Shown: piece after piece, positions 1 to 9,132 of the stretch
Position numbering within the stretch: position 1 is the stretch's first letter
Layout of the letters: each line of letters opens with the position of its first letter
Origin: MGML01 sp034416335
GTDB lineage: Bacteria; Chloroflexota; Dehalococcoidia; Dehalococcoidales; UBA2162
Length of the DNA: 64,000 nt
NCBI GenBank assembly: GCA_034416335.1
Contig: DAOULV010000010.1
Span: 124,001 to 188,000 of the forward strand
Direction: 5' to 3'
Position numbers and translations under genes: made by a program
The notes under the pieces: model-generated
Seen by the model: only the letters and a program-made list of their open reading frames with translations
Told to the model about the DNA's origin: nothing
Database searches by the model: none

Positions 1-3000
1 GTTAATCAATACGAATTTTACAGATCATGTTCACCCTGACGAACTGGCTGAGATAACAAAACGATATACCAGACGTATGGCAGGTAATACTGTTCCTTCG
101 ATATATGAAACCGTTCTCAAACGTAAGGATAAAAGCGATCTGCAGGTGGAACTTAACGCCGGCATTATCACCTATCAGGACAGGCCTGCAGACCTGATTA
201 TGGCACGCGACATATCAGAACGCAAATTAATGGAAGAATCCATCCAGTTAAGCGAAGAGTATTACCGATCCATCGTATCCGCGTCTCCGGACGGTATTGC
301 ATTAATCGATAGGGACGGACTATTTTCTTATGTTTCAGAGAAGATGGTCAGCTTACTCGGTGTGGATAATGAAAGTGAGTTGATAGGTAATTCGCCGCTG
401 GGATGGCTGGTACCCGAGCAGCGCGAAAAAGCCCGAACAGATATTCAATATGTTCTTCAGGAAGAGGCTTTAATACGTGACGAACAATACCTGATGCTAA
501 AAAAGGACGGCTCCAGCTTCTGGGTAGCAGTCAGCTCATCTTTAGTCAAGGACAATCGTGGAAATCCTGTTTATATAATGGCTGTTGTTCGTGATATCAC
601 CGAACAAAAAAAGGCTAGGGAAGAGCTGCAGATTGAAAAGGAGAAAGCTGAAGAATACCTGGCTATTGCCGAAGTAATCCTCCTTGTAATCGATGATGAG
701 CAGCATGTAACGATGATTAATCGAAAAGGATGCGAAATACTCGGATATGAAAGCCATGAAATCATCGGCACAAACTGGTTCGAAAATTATCTTCCGGAAA
801 GATACCAGGGGCAGATATATGAATACTGGGATCAACTTAAACTCGGTATTGCCGAGGGACTGACTTCTTTTGAAAATCCGGTTATAACCAGAGGCGGTGA
901 AGAACGGCTAATAGCCTGGAATAATACCATTCTCAGGGATATGGATGGAAATTTTACAGGCACACTCAGTTCGGGCCAGGATATCACCGAACAGAAACAG
1001 GCAGAGGAAGCACTTAAAGAATCAGAAGAGAAGAATCGTATTTTCACCGAATTAACATCGGATTACGTTTATGTTTATAACCGGGATGAAAAAGGAAATA
1101 TGAAGCTTGACTGGATCGGTGGAGCCTTTGAAAAAACGACGGGATACACGCTCGATGAATACCGGAAATTAACAGAATCCTCGACCAATATACATCCCGA
1201 AGATATTTCGATTATTCGGGAAAATTTCCAGAAAAATATCTCGGGTGAAACAACTACCACTGAAGTTCGTATTATTACAAAAGAGGGCAATACTCGCTGG
1301 ATAAGCAATCTCTCACAGCCAATCTGGAATGAAGATAAAAGCGAGATTATAGCTATTTATGGTACAGCCAAGGATATCACCGATAGAAAAATTATCGAGC
1401 AGAACCTTATTAACACTAACAGGGCGCTTACTGTCCTCAGCCAGTGTAACGAGGCACTGGTGCGCTCTATGGGCGAAGAAAGCCTTCTGAAGGAGGTCTG
1501 TCGAATAGTTGTGGAATCTGGCGGTTATCTGTATGCTCGCGTAAATTACAGAATCGATGATGATGTAAAATCTATACGCGCCGTTGCACAATTTGGGCTC
1601 GATGATTCTGTTCTGGGTAATACTTCTATCTCATGGTCAGATACTGAACTCGGACAGGGACCGACCGGTACGGCTATCCGCACCGGTGAAGTATGTGTAA
1701 TAGAAAACACTCTGACTGACCCGAAATTCGCTCCCTGGCGTAAAAGAGCGGAGAAATATGGATATTTATCGGCAGTATCATTACCGCTTAGCGATACTGA
1801 TACAACCTACGGAGCCCTGACTATTTACTCCGATGTCGTCAATGCCTTTACTCCCGACGAGATTAGTCTTCTCAGTGATATGGCGAATGACCTGTCTTAC
1901 GGAATTATTTCATCTAGAGCCAGATTCGAAAGAGATAAAGCTGAACAGGCTGTAAGAGATAACGAACAAAGATTGATTGACGCTCAAAACCTCGGGAGGA
2001 TAGGTAACTGGGAATATGATCTTATCGAAGAAAAGACAATATGGTACGAAGGGATGTATGAAATATATGCACGGAATACCTCTCTTGGACCGCCCGCTAT
2101 CGAGGAAAATGAACTGTATTACTCGCAGGAACAAATGGAATTGTTGAACGGTTATATGGAAACGCTTTTGTCTACCAGGAACGAAGTCCTTTATGACCTT
2201 GAAATTACCGACAGTAATGGGAATCCAAAAACACTTTCGGCGAGACTGCGTCCGATCCTTAATGAAAATGGGGAGATCGCCAGGGTATTCGGCATTGTCC
2301 AGGATGTGACAGAACAAAAGAAAGCGGAGGAAGCCCTGCGTTTCTCCGATGCAGCTTTAAAATCTATTCGTGACATTGTTTTTGCCACTAATAACGATTC
2401 TCAGATTATATACTGGAATGATATCAGTGAAAAGGTGTTCGGTATCCCGGCAATTGATACTCTTGGAAAACCTGTCAACGAAATATTGGAAATAATTGAA
2501 GAATATCCCGGGCAGAGCCAGGAACGTCTGGAAGAGCTTCATGAACAGGGATATGCTCACGGCGAAGTACAGTATAAAACTCCGAATGGAAGTATCTGGG
2601 TAAATGTCCAGGCTCAGGCTATCGAGCAGAATGAAAAACGCTACGGATGGGTAACGATAGCTTCAGATATTACTGAAAGAAAACTGGCTCAGAGCCGCCA
2701 GCGGTTGATGCTCGATATCCTGGAAATACTGAACGGAAACGAGGACCGTACCGATGTGCTTAATCACCTTCTTTCTCATATAAAAGATTTTTCGGGAATA
2801 GAAGCTGTCGGAATACGTCTTAAGGACGGCGATGATTATCCGTATGCGTGGACAGCTGGTTTCGTAGAAGGTCACGTTGAATCGGAAAATCGCCTCTGCA
2901 TGTATGATGGAAATGGTGAACCGGTCCAGGATATGGCAGGAAATCCCTTGCTAGCCTGTATGTGTGGAAATATCATCGCGGGGCGTTTTGATCCGTCATT

Positions 3001-5089
3001 CCCGTTTTTTACCGAAGGCGGCAGCTTCTGGACGAACTCCACCACCAATTTACTTTCCTCAACTACCGAAGAAGACAGACAAGCAACCACCAGAAACCTG
3101 TGCAATAGTGAAGGGTATGAGTCGGTTGCTTTGATACCGGTTCGCGCTGCTAACGAAACAATAGGCCTTCTGCAGTTTAATGATATGCGGGAGAATATGT
3201 TCGATCTTGAGCTCATACAGTTCTACGAAAGTGTGGCGGCCAGCATTGGCATCGCGTTCGATCGGACTCTCACTCAGGAAGAACTGGAACGCGAAAAAAG
3301 GCGAGTCGAGAGAATCCTTTCCACGGCCCAGACCATTATCCTTGTACTGGATATGAGCGGTAATATTGTCGATTGTAATCCTTATATGGAAGGTCTCTCC
3401 GGTTATTCCATTAATGAAATCAGAGGCGAAAACTGGTTCGATTTATTTATTCCCGAAAGAGACAGAGAAAGTATAAAGCAGTTATTTCAGAAAGCAACTC
3501 ATGAAATCAGCACCGAAGGCAATGTAAACGCAATAATAACAAAGGATGGCAGAGAACGATACATTGTCTGGTATGACGCGCCCATCAGAAGCGAAAGCGG
3601 TGATATTACCGGTCTGCTGTCTACCGGGCAGGACATTACAGACCTTCGCCAGGCCGAAGAGCTGTATAACACCATAGCTTCAAACTCGCCTGTAGGAGTC
3701 TATATATCGCAGGAAGGTCGGCTTAAATTCGTTAATCCCGAATTTCAACGTTTGACCGGTTATACTGATGTGGAATTGTACGAATTCGAACCCTATGACC
3801 TCGTCCATCCGAATGACAAGAGAATGGTCAGGAATAACGCTATAAAAATGCTTAAAGGAGAAATCACTACGCCGTATGAATTCAGAGTGCTTGACCGAGA
3901 CGGGGCTGTAAGATGGGCAATGGAGAGTGTCACTTCGATTCATTACAATGGTAAACCTGCCGTTCTCGGCAGCTTTATGGATATAACGGAAAACAAACTT
4001 GCAGAAGAAGCTGTAAGGCAGTCGGAAGAAAAACTGGGTACGATAATTAAGTCCATCCCACAGGGAATAATGGTTACCGGACTTGAGGGTACTATTTCTC
4101 AAGTAAATGCTTCGACTCTCACTCTATTCGGTCTTACATCTGAAGAAGAAATCATAGGCAAAAATGCACTGGATTTTGCTCTGGTAAGCGAACGGGAAAG
4201 AATCCTGGAAGATATAACTAAAGCACGAGAGGAAAATCGGCAGATATCATTCGAATATAGTGCTTTAAGGAAAGATGGCACTACTTTCTCGGCAATGATG
4301 AGTATTGCAATGATTCACGATACGGAAGGAGTCGACGCAGGTATTATCGGCGTTGTCGAGGATGTGTCCGAAAGACAGAAAATGCAGGAGCAACTGATTG
4401 TTACGGACAGACTTGCATCGGTAGGTGAACTTGCCGCAGGAATCGCCCATGAGTTGAACAATCCTTTGACCGGGGTTGTCGGATTTTCTGACTTGATTAT
4501 GTCAAGAAGCGATGTTCCGGAGGATATAAGAGACGACCTTGAAATCATCAATCGAGAGGCTCTCCGTGCCAGCCAGGTAGCCCGTCATCTTTTAACCTTC
4601 GCCCGAAAACATCCAGATGAGAAAAATCCGGTAAATGTTAACGATATTATCCGGGTGGTCATGGAACTGCGGGCCTATGAACAGAAGGTAAATAATATAA
4701 CTGCTTTGATAAACCTTCGAGAAAACTTACCGGAAGTTATGGCAAATGATTTTCAGCTTCAGCAGGTATTCCTGAATATCATCATCAATGCCGAGTTCTT
4801 TATGTCGGAAGAATACCAGAGAGGTATTCTTTCAATAACGACGGAACAGGTCGGTGATAAAGTGAGGATAATTTTCGAAGATGATGGCCCCGGTATTCCC
4901 CCTGAAAATTTGAGCAACATTTTCAATCCATTTTACACCACAAAAGAGATTGGTAAGGGTACCGGTCTCGGCTTAAGCATATGCCACGGGATAATTACCG
5001 AACACGAAGGAACGCTTTATGCCGAAAGTGAACCAGGTAAAGGGGCCCGTTTCATTATTGAGCTTCCGGCGTATCATGAGGAATTATGA
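1..5089 (+). CDS. Multi-PAS/GAF sensor histidine kinase, 5' end outside the window
   Basis: The reading frame is open from base 2. The bases before the first ATG (77) already encode PAS-type sequence (HVHPDELAEI), so the real start lies upstream and the gene is truncated by the window edge. The visible part has about 1695 residues. In order: the end of a PAS domain, three PAS domains (nt ~240-1400), GAF (~1420-1930), two PAS (~1970-2690), a second GAF (~2700-3280), three PAS (~3300-4380), HisKA with the phospho-acceptor His in AHELNNP (CAT at 4448-4450), and HATPase_c with DDGPGIP (~4880) and GKGTGLGLSI (~4955). Nearly every PAS ends in the usual D-I-T-E-x-K linker. No membrane segment is visible, so sensing is probably cytoplasmic. 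The second GAF has a cysteine cluster (ACMCGN). The response regulator at 5099 follows by 9 bases and is the probable partner. Confidence 0.95.
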   Translation, partial: LINTNFTDHVHPDELAEITKRYTRRMAGNTVPSIYETVLKRKDKSDLQVELNAGIITYQDRPADLIMARDISERKLMEESIQLSEEYYRSIVSASPDGIALIDRDGLFSYVSEKMVSLLGVDNESELIGNSPLGWLVPEQREKARTDIQYVLQEEALIRDEQYLMLKKDGSSFWVAVSSSLVKDNRGNPVYIMAVVRDITEQKKAREELQIEKEKAEEYLAIAEVILLVIDDEQHVTMINRKGCEILGYESHEIIGTNWFENYLPERYQGQIYEYWDQLKLGIAEGLTSFENPVITRGGEERLIAWNNTILRDMDGNFTGTLSSGQDITEQKQAEEALKESEEKNRIFTELTSDYVYVYNRDEKGNMKLDWIGGAFEKTTGYTLDEYRKLTESSTNIHPEDISIIRENFQKNISGETTTTEVRIITKEGNTRWISNLSQPIWNEDKSEIIAIYGTAKDITDRKIIEQNLINTNRALTVLSQCNEALVRSMGEESLLKEVCRIVVESGGYLYARVNYRIDDDVKSIRAVAQFGLDDSVLGNTSISWSDTELGQGPTGTAIRTGEVCVIENTLTDPKFAPWRKRAEKYGYLSAVSLPLSDTDTTYGALTIYSDVVNAFTPDEISLLSDMANDLSYGIISSRARFERDKAEQAVRDNEQRLIDAQNLGRIGNWEYDLIEEKTIWYEGMYEIYARNTSLGPPAIEENELYYSQEQMELLNGYMETLLSTRNEVLYDLEITDSNGNPKTLSARLRPILNENGEIARVFGIVQDVTEQKKAEEALRFSDAALKSIRDIVFATNNDSQIIYWNDISEKVFGIPAIDTLGKPVNEILEIIEEYPGQSQERLEELHEQGYAHGEVQYKTPNGSIWVNVQAQAIEQNEKRYGWVTIASDITERKLAQSRQRLMLDILEILNGNEDRTDVLNHLLSHIKDFSGIEAVGIRLKDGDDYPYAWTAGFVEGHVESENRLCMYDGNGEPVQDMAGNPLLACMCGNIIAGRFDPSFPFFTEGGSFWTNSTTNLLSSTTEEDRQATTRNLCNSEGYESVALIPVRAANETIGLLQFNDMRENMFDLELIQFYESVAASIGIAFDRTLTQEELEREKRRVERILSTAQTIILVLDMSGNIVDCNPYMEGLSGYSINEIRGENWFDLFIPERDRESIKQLFQKATHEISTEGNVNAIITKDGRERYIVWYDAPIRSESGDITGLLSTGQDITDLRQAEELYNTIASNSPVGVYISQEGRLKFVNPEFQRLTGYTDVELYEFEPYDLVHPNDKRMVRNNAIKMLKGEITTPYEFRVLDRDGAVRWAMESVTSIHYNGKPAVLGSFMDITENKLAEEAVRQSEEKLGTIIKSIPQGIMVTGLEGTISQVNASTLTLFGLTSEEEIIGKNALDFALVSERERILEDITKAREENRQISFEYSALRKDGTTFSAMMSIAMIHDTEGVDAGIIGVVEDVSERQKMQEQLIVTDRLASVGELAAGIAHELNNPLTGVVGFSDLIMSRSDVPEDIRDDLEIINREALRASQVARHLLTFARKHPDEKNPVNVNDIIRVVMELRAYEQKVNNITALINLRENLPEVMANDFQLQQVFLNIIINAEFFMSEEYQRGILSITTEQVGDKVRIIFEDDGPGIPPENLSNIFNPFYTTKEIGKGTGLGLSICHGIITEHEGTLYAESEPGKGARFIIELPAYHEEL

Positions 5090-5098
5090 GGTTGAATT

Positions 5099-5476
5099 AT
5101 GAATGAATTTGATACGAAGACAGTGCTTGTAGTAGAAGATGAATCGTCTATAAGGAATATTTGTGAGAGAATCCTGAAGGGTGAAGGGTACTCCGTGTCA
5201 ATTGCAGAAAACGGACAGGTCGCTGAAAACCTGATATCCGATACACAGTTCGACCTTATACTTTGTGATATCAGACTGCCTGAAGTAAGTGGTATTGATT
5301 TTTATGTATATCTGCAGCAGGAGTATTCGGGACAGGCAAAGAAGGTTATTTTTATGACCGGAAGCGTAATGAGCGGAGATACAGTCGCTTTTCTGGAAAG
5401 ATGCGGCAGACCGTATATATTGAAACCTTTCAGACCGGCTGAACTACTTGATGTAATCCGTGATAATGTAAATTGA
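5099..5476 (+). CDS. Single-domain response regulator (receiver)
   Basis: A 125-residue CheY-like receiver with no output domain. The acidic pair is E14-D15 in VVEDE, the phospho-acceptor is D57 (LCDIRLP), the conserved threonine is T87 (MTGS) and the lysine is K109 (LKPF). The start follows the kinase stop by 9 bases, with GAGG just upstream, so the two are co-transcribed and probably form one phosphorelay. With no DNA-binding domain, output must go through protein interaction or onward phosphotransfer. The target is not evident from the neighbourhood. Confidence 0.93.
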   Translation: MNEFDTKTVLVVEDESSIRNICERILKGEGYSVSIAENGQVAENLISDTQFDLILCDIRLPEVSGIDFYVYLQQEYSGQAKKVIFMTGSVMSGDTVAFLERCGRPYILKPFRPAELLDVIRDNVN

Positions 5477-5528
5477 CCGGTACTTCTCTGACTAATTCTC
5501 CCGACTCAATTCCGGCTGCCTGTAAAAG

Positions 5529-5846
5529 CTACGGGTGCGTCCCTCTTATAACTTCTATCCCCAGTTCGTCCTTTATTGCTTTTTCGTAAAGGTCCACCGA
5601 AGGACACGGATGTACCAGGCAGTTTCCCAGATGTATCACTTCAGCGCCGTTTTCCTTCAGCTTTGTAGCTCTGGCAAGTATCTTATCCGCTTTCCCGCGA
5701 CCGCATCCACCGCACGAATCGAAACCTACCAGCTCGATCTCACTGTAATTTTCGAAACTTCCCTTTTTCTCCTGCAAAGCCGGAAAACAATGGAAACCGG
5801 CACAGTTATTGCTGTGTTCGTCGCACCTGATTATACCTATCTTCAT
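5529..5846 (-). CDS. CGGC-domain protein
   Basis: A 105-residue protein with the signature DSCGGCGRGK, cysteines C45 and C48, in the middle of the chain. Further cysteines at C8, C15 and C20 and in a C-terminal NCLVHPCPS segment fit the CGGC family (PF08821), a small presumed metal- or redox-active cytoplasmic family of unknown function. The start has GGAG about 8 bases upstream. It lies 50 bases downstream of the selenoprotein gene on the same strand, so the two cysteine/selenocysteine proteins may share a transcript. Function is not established. Confidence 0.85.
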   Translation of the reverse strand: MKIGIIRCDEHSNNCAGFHCFPALQEKKGSFENYSEIELVGFDSCGGCGRGKADKILARATKLKENGAEVIHLGNCLVHPCPSVDLYEKAIKDELGIEVIRGTHP

Positions 5847-5896
5847 TTATAACAGCTCCTTGTTTGTCTTAATCCATTTTACCCTTAAATCGTATC

Positions 5897-7555
5897 TTAA
5901 CGCCAATCGTCTACCGATGCCGTACCCATCAGACCTAAACTCCCCGCCTGCCAGTAAGGATTCGTCTCTCCGCCGGCAACCATTATATTAACATCAACCT
6001 CCCTCGGCACCGGTATCGTTATCCCTTCGGGCAGCTTCAGCCACGAGGCATAAGGTTCTTCTCCCGCTTCAGCTTTCGCAAGCTCTTCCGGGTGACCTCC
6101 TTCGGGAAACTGACCGGGAAAACCCCAGTACTGTTTCTGGTCATACTTTACATTTTCTTTCAGCCACCGGTGAAAATCTTCCTTTGTCCTGTAACCGAGG
6201 TCGTCGTGCAGCATCATAGCTACCAGTGGGTCCATAACTATGGATGTACCGCAGCACTGGAAATTGTCCTCGAAGAAAGTTTTGATTGTCTGGTCTTTCC
6301 ATGATTCGAATCCACCCATGTTACTCCAACTCCAGCCGTGAAATACGCTTACTACGCTTTCTTCCGGCTTGTACCCTTTCAGGACGTGGAAGGGTTTCCA
6401 CCCTTCAGGGAGTCTTTCCTCTCTTTCCCCGAAACACAGGTTGGTGAAATTATGCCCCTGTCCCTGACTTCCCATATAATTCAGTCCCGGAGTTACTCCA
6501 CCGCCAAGATTTTTTGATACCAGTGACCAGGCCGCGCCTATTGAAGCGTTGGCATGGTTGAAAGGTCCGAGAGTTCCTACGGACATATTCATCTTTATCT
6601 CGTTGCGTATCGGTCCGTTTACACAGACCATTGCGGTAAATGAGTTTGTCGATGTAAACAGAGCGGTTTGCTCGATAGATGCTATCGCCAGTATTACCGG
6701 GAAAAACTCCGGTTTTGCCCCTGCCATAACGGCGTTAACTGCAACCTGTTCCACCGTGTAAGACCACTTTTCGTGTGGTGAAGACGGCGCCATTTCGCCG
6801 ACTTCCTCATCCGGTTTCCGGCTTGTTCCTTTCAGCATGGCTTCTACCCGTTCTTCCGTCGGTACTGTTATCGGCAGATACAGTGTCCAGCCGTTATTTC
6901 TGAAAAGTTCCTGGAAGTTATCCTCAGTATCCGTACCCAGCATTCTCTGCCGAGGTCTTTCGATATTGCCTGTTTTCGCTTCCTCTTCAGTGAGGGGTAA
7001 AGTCAGGTGGTCAACTATTTCCTGGATTACCTGTTTTCCTGAAACAGGATCTTTGCCCAACAGTTTCTGTCGGCACTCATCAGGCGGCCTGTAAGCGACA
7101 GGGTGCTGCACGAACGCCACACGCAGGTGTTGCATACCTTTTCCATATAAAGACTCTCTGACAGGCGTTTCAAAAGTGTTGGTGACTACAGGCACGGATG
7201 GTATCCCTATTTTTTCGGCTGTCACGCAGTGACCGGCGACCGCCGGTGCGCAGGTGCTTCAGTGCCCGACATACTGGATCATCCCGTGCCCTTTTTCTTT
7301 TATCTCATTCCAGAGGGCAGGATCATCATCGAAATAGGAGCCTGATTTCTGTTTATAGACGAACGTCGTCTCTGGATAATTCTCCTTCAGCAGCTTTACC
7401 AGCTCTTCACCGAACTGTTCACTCGCCGGAAATTTAGCATCCACTATGTATATGGTTTTACCATCCAGTGTATCCAGTCGTGGAGCCATCGGCTGTAACT
7501 GCAGTGGAGGTAAGGTTCCGAGCGGATTCAGTACGGTAACGTTTTCTTTACCCAT
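5897..7555 (-). CDS. UGSC-family selenoprotein, read through an in-frame TGA (Sec99)
   Basis: Two open frames, 7555-7262 and 7258-5897, are in the same phase and separated only by TGA at 7261-7259. Reading TGA as selenocysteine gives one 552-residue protein with the motif G-H-U-S-T-C (U99, C102). It falls where UGSC-family (seleno)proteins carry U-G-S-C: after a domain with the family opening (VLNPLG, APRLDTLDGKTI) and before AEKIGIPSVPVVTNTFE. A hairpin with bSECIS-like geometry begins 11 nt after the TGA. The start has GGAGGG upstream. About 350 extra C-terminal residues (PEFFPVILAI, GHNFTNLCFG) follow; I cannot assign them. A UxxC motif suggests thiol redox chemistry; the substrate is unknown. 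The alternative is a gene broken by a stop, which the intact downstream frame and hairpin make less likely. No selA/selB/selC is in the window. Confidence 0.82.
7223..7261 (-). promoter_or_regulatory. Candidate bacterial SECIS element
   Basis: Directly 3' of the TGA (7261-7259) the transcript can form a perfect 6-bp stem ACCGGC/GCCGGT (7247-7242 with 7237-7232) capped by the tetraloop GGTC. After a 4-nt bulge, a lower helix TGCGC/GCGTG (two G-U pairs) can extend it. The loop starts with G, and 17 nt separate the TGA from that G, within the 16-37 nt spacing known for bacterial SECIS elements. This is read by eye; a folding program was not run. Confidence 0.65.
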
Positions 7556-7632
7556 CTAGAATTCCCTCCAGAATATTCTCTTTGAATCTAAATCATACAA
7601 CTTTCCATGCTTTTATTAAAGCTGATAATGAC

Positions 7633-7661
7633 TTGACAAGACCTGGTCTCTAACATAGAGT
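7633..7661 (+). promoter_or_regulatory. Sigma-70-type promoter for the arylsulfotransferase-like gene
   Basis: TTGACA (7633-7638, 6/6) is followed after 17 nt by TAGAGT (7656-7661, 4/6). Transcription would begin near 7668, ahead of the strong ribosome site AAGGAGAT and the ATG at 7694. The spacer contains the small palindrome AGACC-T-GGTCT, a possible operator. Confidence 0.55.
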
Positions 7662-7693
7662 TTCATTAATCGAATGATTCTAAGGAGATATGT

Positions 7694-9085
7694 ATGACTT
7701 ACAATATTTTCCCGACAGGTACGACAATATACGAACCTGAAAAATGCTGGAACGGCTACACGATATTCCAGGCCCGTATGTTTGAAAATAAGTCGTCACT
7801 AGCTGTCCTGATAGATATGAACGGCAATGTCATCAACCAGTGGAAAGGACTCGACGGAATACCCAACAAGATGCTGCCCGGTGGATATGTAATGGGAAAC
7901 ACAGGTTCAAGGGACCAGAAGTACGGTTTCCAGGACCAGCTCGACCTTGTGCAGGTGGGCTGGGACGGTAATATCGTCTGGAAGTTTAACAGATACGAGC
8001 TGATAAAAGACGGGCGAAGGAAGCCACGCTGGATGGCAAGACAGCACCATGATTATCAGCGTGAAGGAAATCCGGTGGGTTATTATGTTCCGGGGATGGA
8101 GCCGAAAACAGACAGCGGCAATACCCTGTTATTGTGCCATAAGAACCTTTACAACAAGAAAATCACTGAGAAATATCTTCTCGACGATACGATAATCGAA
8201 GTCACCTGGGACGGCAAAATCATCTGGGAATGGAAATGCTCGGACCATTTCGAGGAGATGGGGTTCAGCGAAGACGCTAAAAACACTCTTGCCCGTACTC
8301 CGGGTATGTTCAACGCCGGAGCAAGGGGTGGAGACTGGACTCACATAAACTCTATGTCTACGCTGGGTCCGAATAAATGGTATGACGCCGGTGATGAGCG
8401 TTTCCATCCCGACAACATTATTTGGGACGGCCGCCAGACTAATATTATTGCGATTATCGATAAGAAGACAGGAAATATTGTCTGGCAGATAGGACCTGAG
8501 TATAATACCTCCCCCGAGTTAAAGAAGCTCGGCTGGATAATCGGTCAGCATCATGCTCATATGGTTCCACGGGGACTTCCCGGTGAGGGGAATATCCTCG
8601 TCTTCGACAACGGCGGCTCCGCCGGTTACGGCGCAACGAACCCCGGAGCCCCGACCGGCGTCGGCGTTGCCCGCAGAGACCATTCGCGTATTCTTGAAAT
8701 AGACCCGGTATCACTCGAACTGGTCTGGAGTAACGCTCCTGCCGCAATGGGTCCCGGCATGCCTAATCAGGGAGTCAGGATATACAGCGGACATATCAGT
8801 TCGGCACAGCGTTTGCCCAACGGGAATACCTTGATTACCGAAGGCTCCAGTGGTCATCTTCTTGAGGTTACAACCGACCGTGAAATCGTCTGGGAATATG
8901 TCAGCCCGTATTATAACAGGAGAAATGTAAATCACGTATACAGGGCTTACCGTCTTCCTTACGAGTGGGTACCCCAGGTCGAAAAACCGGAAGAGAAATC
9001 CGTGCCACGTATCGATATCAAAAAATTCAGAGTACCAGGTTCACCGGCAATCCGCACCCGGAAAACCACCCGTATAAAAATGTAA
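7694..9085 (+). CDS. Arylsulfotransferase (ASST)-family beta-propeller protein
   Basis: 463 residues of repeated blades of the type DxxGxIxWxW (WDGNIVWKF, WDGKIIWEW, GNIVWQIGP, REIVWEYVSP), as in the arylsulfotransferase families that move sulfate between phenolic compounds. Conserved histidines appear in RQHHDY, DWTHINS, IGQHHAHM and YSGHISSAQ, the last followed by LPNGNTLITEG, the most recognisable ASST signature. Classical bacterial ASST is periplasmic, but there is no signal peptide here: the N-terminus (MTYNIFPTGTTIYEPEKCW) runs straight into the fold. The start is fixed by AAGGAGAT 5 bases upstream. It is monocistronic, with its own promoter and a hairpin overlapping its stop. Enzymatic activity is not assured. 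Confidence 0.8.
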   Translation: MTYNIFPTGTTIYEPEKCWNGYTIFQARMFENKSSLAVLIDMNGNVINQWKGLDGIPNKMLPGGYVMGNTGSRDQKYGFQDQLDLVQVGWDGNIVWKFNRYELIKDGRRKPRWMARQHHDYQREGNPVGYYVPGMEPKTDSGNTLLLCHKNLYNKKITEKYLLDDTIIEVTWDGKIIWEWKCSDHFEEMGFSEDAKNTLARTPGMFNAGARGGDWTHINSMSTLGPNKWYDAGDERFHPDNIIWDGRQTNIIAIIDKKTGNIVWQIGPEYNTSPELKKLGWIIGQHHAHMVPRGLPGEGNILVFDNGGSAGYGATNPGAPTGVGVARRDHSRILEIDPVSLELVWSNAPAAMGPGMPNQGVRIYSGHISSAQRLPNGNTLITEGSSGHLLEVTTDREIVWEYVSPYYNRRNVNHVYRAYRLPYEWVPQVEKPEEKSVPRIDIKKFRVPGSPAIRTRKTTRIKM

Positions 9086-9112
9086 TCCGGACTTGAAAAC
9101 AAGTCCGGATTA
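9083..9112 (-). terminator. Intrinsic terminator, possibly bidirectional
   Basis: A perfect 13-bp stem TAATCCGGACTTG/CAAGTCCGGATTA with loop AAAA. It includes the stop codon of the plus-strand propeller gene. On the minus strand the stem is followed by CATTTTTATA, so it best serves the UroD-like gene ending at 9133. Confidence 0.75.
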
Positions 9113-9132
9113 CTCTCACCAGTAATGATCTG

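Noticed and set aside
8454..8747. Arginine-rich 97-residue ORF on the minus strand
   Set aside because: It lies wholly inside the plus-strand propeller gene and has shadow-frame composition.
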